DNA from: Anabas testudineus
Taxonomy: Eukaryota > Chordata > Actinopteri > Anabantiformes > Anabantidae
DNA: 64,000 bases
Assembly (NCBI RefSeq): GCF_900324465.2
Contig: NC_046627.1
Location: forward strand, 17,861,022 to 17,925,021
Direction of reading: 5' to 3'
Part shown: positions 61,880-64,000 of the stretch, piece by piece
How positions within the stretch are numbered: position 1 is the stretch's first letter
Layout: each line of letters starts with the position of its first letter
Program-made: the position numbers and the translations under genes
Notes under the pieces: generated by a model
What the model saw: only the letters and a program-made list of their open reading frames with translations
What the model was told of the DNA's origin: nothing
The model's database searches: none

Positions 61880-62765
61880 GTACATATATGAATAAATAAA
61901 AGTGATAATACACATATCTACAAGCAGAATCTCCAAAAACTTAGTGATTGTTCATTCGTATTAGTTCATTGACACAGATTTGTTTACTTATGTTCTTAAG
62001 GCTGAAATACAAATTACTGGTTCAGTCCTTTGTTCTCTGAAATGACTTTTCATTGTTTTATTTCTTGTCATGAAGGGAACTGAGGGAGGATTTGCCACCT
62101 CCTTCTGTCTTCCAGTGTTTTCTACCTCAACCCTCCGTAGTGACCACAATCCATCTCCGTGGGGCTTCAGCACTCTGCCCTCCTAAAGAAACAGGTAACC
62201 CAGCATACCATATCACACCCTGCATCATGAGAAGAACAGTCAAAGCACCCAACAAAACTGGATTGTGTGCATTTAGATCGGTGAGAAGCTGGAGCTTGGT
62301 TGCATCTTTCTTGAGACCATCATCTTGTGTGTTCTTCTGATCCACAGCTTCAGATGTTTACGCCACAGTGCGATGTGAGAACCACACCATAAGGACCCGT
62401 GTGTTCAAGCAGGAGAGAAACCCTGAGTTCAACCTCAGAGCCATCTTCTACAGGAGGTACCCCAACGCACACATCTCTGTTGAGGTTTGTAACAATCACT
62501 TTCCCTCACCCACCCACACACACACACACATACACACATACACAATAAAGACACCCTATCAATCCTAGTTTATGTCTGTCCTGTGCAGCTATGGAGCAGA
62601 GGTCTGCTCAGGGACACGGTGCTCGGTGGGGCCCAATTCCAGACGAGACAGTCCGAGAAGACTCGGATCCATGTGTTGACCCTACGAGGTGGCAAATCAC
62701 ATTCAAGATACCAAGGGTACATCTACGTTGAGACATCCTCCAGCGTCTGCCTTACAGATTTGTGA
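56502..62765 (+). CDS. calpain-5/6-type calpain (capn5-like) with an extra charged insert
   Basis: Ca-dependent cytosolic Cys protease of the TRA-3 type, ending in a C2 domain instead of EF hands. Twelve coding exons (56502-56666, 59310-59441, 59545-59756, 59883-60075, 60161-60354, 60708-60785, 60891-61305, 61390-61512, 61590-61786, 62076-62194, 62348-62484, 62589-62765) join in phase to 713 aa; CAPN5 is 640. The protease core has catalytic Cys81 (LGNCWM), His253 (RGHAYGI) and Asn285 (RNPWGTTDW), so it is probably active, unlike CAPN6. CBSW/domain III spans about 350-600, with [17 protein letters not shown] and [11 protein letters not shown]. The C2 domain spans about 600-713. Exon 7 carries about 80 extra charged residues (~366-446). 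An ATG start follows a 5' UTR acceptor (TTCCACAG). AATAAA lies at 63001. It resembles CAPN5 most, but the capn5a, capn5b or other paralog is not resolved. Confidence 0.93.
56935..56969. repeat. perfect 13-bp inverted repeat (hairpin) in calpain intron 1
   Basis: Arms AGCAGTCTATCGG (56935-56947) and CCGATAGACTGCT (56957-56969) are separated by nine bases (GCCGGGCTA). Inside an otherwise AT-rich intron this is a strikingly GC-containing stem. Nothing else marks it as a known RNA gene. Confidence 0.8.
57370..57880. repeat. teleost interspersed repeat, probably non-autonomous DNA element
   Basis: The stretch from GATTAGACCTGCACAATG through GGCTGTCCACAAGCTGAAGC and GAGAAGAAGCTGGGCGATGC to GGACGTTGTGCAGGTC recalls a common dispersed fish repeat, remembered with ATGGCTGCCTCTGGAGC and CACAAGCTGAAACTGAG. 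The ends are not clear enough to assign a superfamily. It lies in calpain intron 1. Confidence 0.5.
61815..61872. repeat. (TA)n microsatellite
   Basis: About 28 TA units with one early interruption, just after the donor of calpain exon 9 (donor at 61787). Confidence 0.96.
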
Positions 62766-63560
62766 CAGCATCATCTGGTTGGACGCTTCTTAAAAACATA
62801 AGGGGCTGTAGTGGCATTGAGAAGGTCTGTGTTTATACAGTATGTGTACTGACAATTATAAACAAATATATGTATATAATTTCAATTTTTGCTCGTGTTG
62901 TGTGGTGACCTGCTTGTTTCTTATACAGGTGAGCGTTATTTCTTCATTAATGTATATTACTTGTAGCACATTCTTGCTGTTGTTGATGCTGATGCTTGAA
63001 AATAAATCTACAGAACTATGTTGGCATTTTAATTAGATTAAATAATTCATTGTTTAAGTCCATTTACTAAATACGTTATTTATTTTTTATTGCTGGTTCA
63101 CAAATTACCACCACACAATACCTAGATTGCAGAGCAGCTACAACTGTATATGAGCAGAGCTGAGTCTGCACTGTTTCAATGCAAACGATGCAAATTTTGA
63201 GATAAAAGTTCTTTAATCTTGTTCAACAATTTGTTTATCAGCTTCCTGAGCCTGTTGTATGTGAGTGCTGCTTATGACAGAGGAGGATCACAAACCACTA
63301 AACCGAGTGTTCATATTTTATCGTGTCCTCTATTTTATTCTAGTCTGCATATTGTGCCACTTAGATAGTTTTCAAATGTGTTTTAGCTTCTTGAAAATTA
63401 AGTTTAGTTTTCATGCTACTTCCTTGAACCATCATGTGAGCGCACGGATTTATTTTCCTTCCCCTTTTTCATATTTTTATTACGACTCTACATATCCAAG
63501 ATTGGAGTGATGATCAATCGCATTTTGAAGTGGACTAAACAAACAAGTCGTTCCAGCCTT
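62766..63560. other. calpain 3' UTR and short intergenic stretch
   Basis: The calpain 3' UTR probably ends shortly after AATAAA at 63001-63006. The rest to the CpG-rich block at 63570 is AT-rich with no coding sign. Confidence 0.5.
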
Positions 63561-63569
63561 TACAATCCT

Positions 63570-63697
63570 GCCTCAGCGTGAACGCGTCCCTCCCTGCGTG
63601 CGCGCTCCCGGGAGGTGGAGGCTCGGTACCAGTCGAGGCGCAGCTGTCAGAGACTCTGAGTCGAGATACAGGCGAGGTAGCTCGGATTTACATAAAG
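63570..63697 (+). promoter_or_regulatory. CpG-rich promoter/5' exon of a further + strand gene
   Basis: The window turns abruptly CpG-rich here (CGCGTCCCTCC, GCGTGCGCGCTCCCGGG, ACTCTGAGTCGAG). The block contains a strong donor, CATAAAG|GTAAGTG, with the exon ending at 63697. CpG density stays high to about 63860. The two overlapping open frames (63578 and 63598) run through the donor and look like chance. The gene itself lies off the right edge. Strand is inferred from the donor only. Confidence 0.45.
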
Positions 63698-64000
63698 GTA
63701 AGTGTCGGAGGGTTCAACTTTACGCACGGCGAATTCGCGCTTTGGCACAAAATTTGCGCACACGAGTGGCGCGGACGCTCGGTGCGTCTGTGTTTAGATA
63801 GAAACCCTTTCTCCGACGGCTGAAGAGGAGTTTGTGAAACCGGGGCGGGGCGCAGGACCTGTAGCAAACTTGAGAAATACAAAGCGAGGCCGGGGTTTGT
63901 TCTGGTCAACATCTATTTTGTGACTCAGTATTTGTTAAAGTGAAACAAACCTGAGCGTTATTTGCTTTACTCTTAGAGTGGAAAGGTTATTTATCCATTC

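Noticed and set aside
1-64000. LTR retrotransposon, endogenous virus, Polinton or CRISPR array
   Set aside because: No paired long terminal repeats, tRNA primer sites, gag/pol/env-like or capsid-like frames, or regularly spaced repeats were seen on reading both strands.

Overview
The window is vertebrate nuclear DNA, almost certainly from a ray-finned (teleost) fish. It has spliced genes with GT-AG introns, fish-type DNA transposons (a Tc1-like element with 202-bp inverted repeats, piggyBac and hAT remnants), L2/CR1-type LINE fragments and many long (TG)n/(AC)n microsatellites. No operons, CRISPR arrays, rRNA or tRNA genes, and no LTR, retroviral or Polinton element were recognised. All gene models were built by hand from splice signals, reading-phase continuity and remembered family sequences.

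Layout. 1-3830 is a transposon graveyard: LINE pieces, a piggyBac tail, and an almost whole Tc1-like element inserted inside a hAT transposase remnant. 3850-14070 is a local tandem-duplication cluster holding two three-coding-exon PLAC8/cornifelin-like genes (+ strand; each 127 aa), duplicated promoters, an orphan promoter copy and duplicated flanks. 14341-25885 is a BCR/ABR-family RhoGEF-RhoGAP gene (+; 22 coding exons, 831 aa). 25890-30580 is intergenic and microsatellite-rich. 30587-38855 is a netrin gene (-; 6 coding exons, 835 aa, netrin-5-like), with a probable non-coding first exon near 44278-44620. 44640-50720 has no recognisable gene. 51175-52846 is canopy-4 (cnpy4; -; 6 exons, 233 aa). 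53000-56480 is intergenic. 56502-62765 is a calpain-5/6-type protease gene (+; 12 coding exons, 713 aa). The last 450 bases hold a CpG-rich block with a splice donor, probably the 5' exon of a further + strand gene.

The genes are unrelated in function: Cys-rich PLAC8-type proteins, Rho GTPase control, a secreted guidance or adhesion factor, an ER chaperone-like protein and a cytosolic Cys protease. They look like ordinary chromosomal neighbours, not a pathway.

No clearly new biological system was found. The most unusual features are a ~180-residue highly basic insert in the netrin between its laminin-N and first LE domain, with an RKRR motif; an ~80-residue charged insert in the calpain; reshuffled cysteines between the two PLAC8-like copies; and a (TG)21 tract ten bases before a splice acceptor in the BCR/ABR-like gene.
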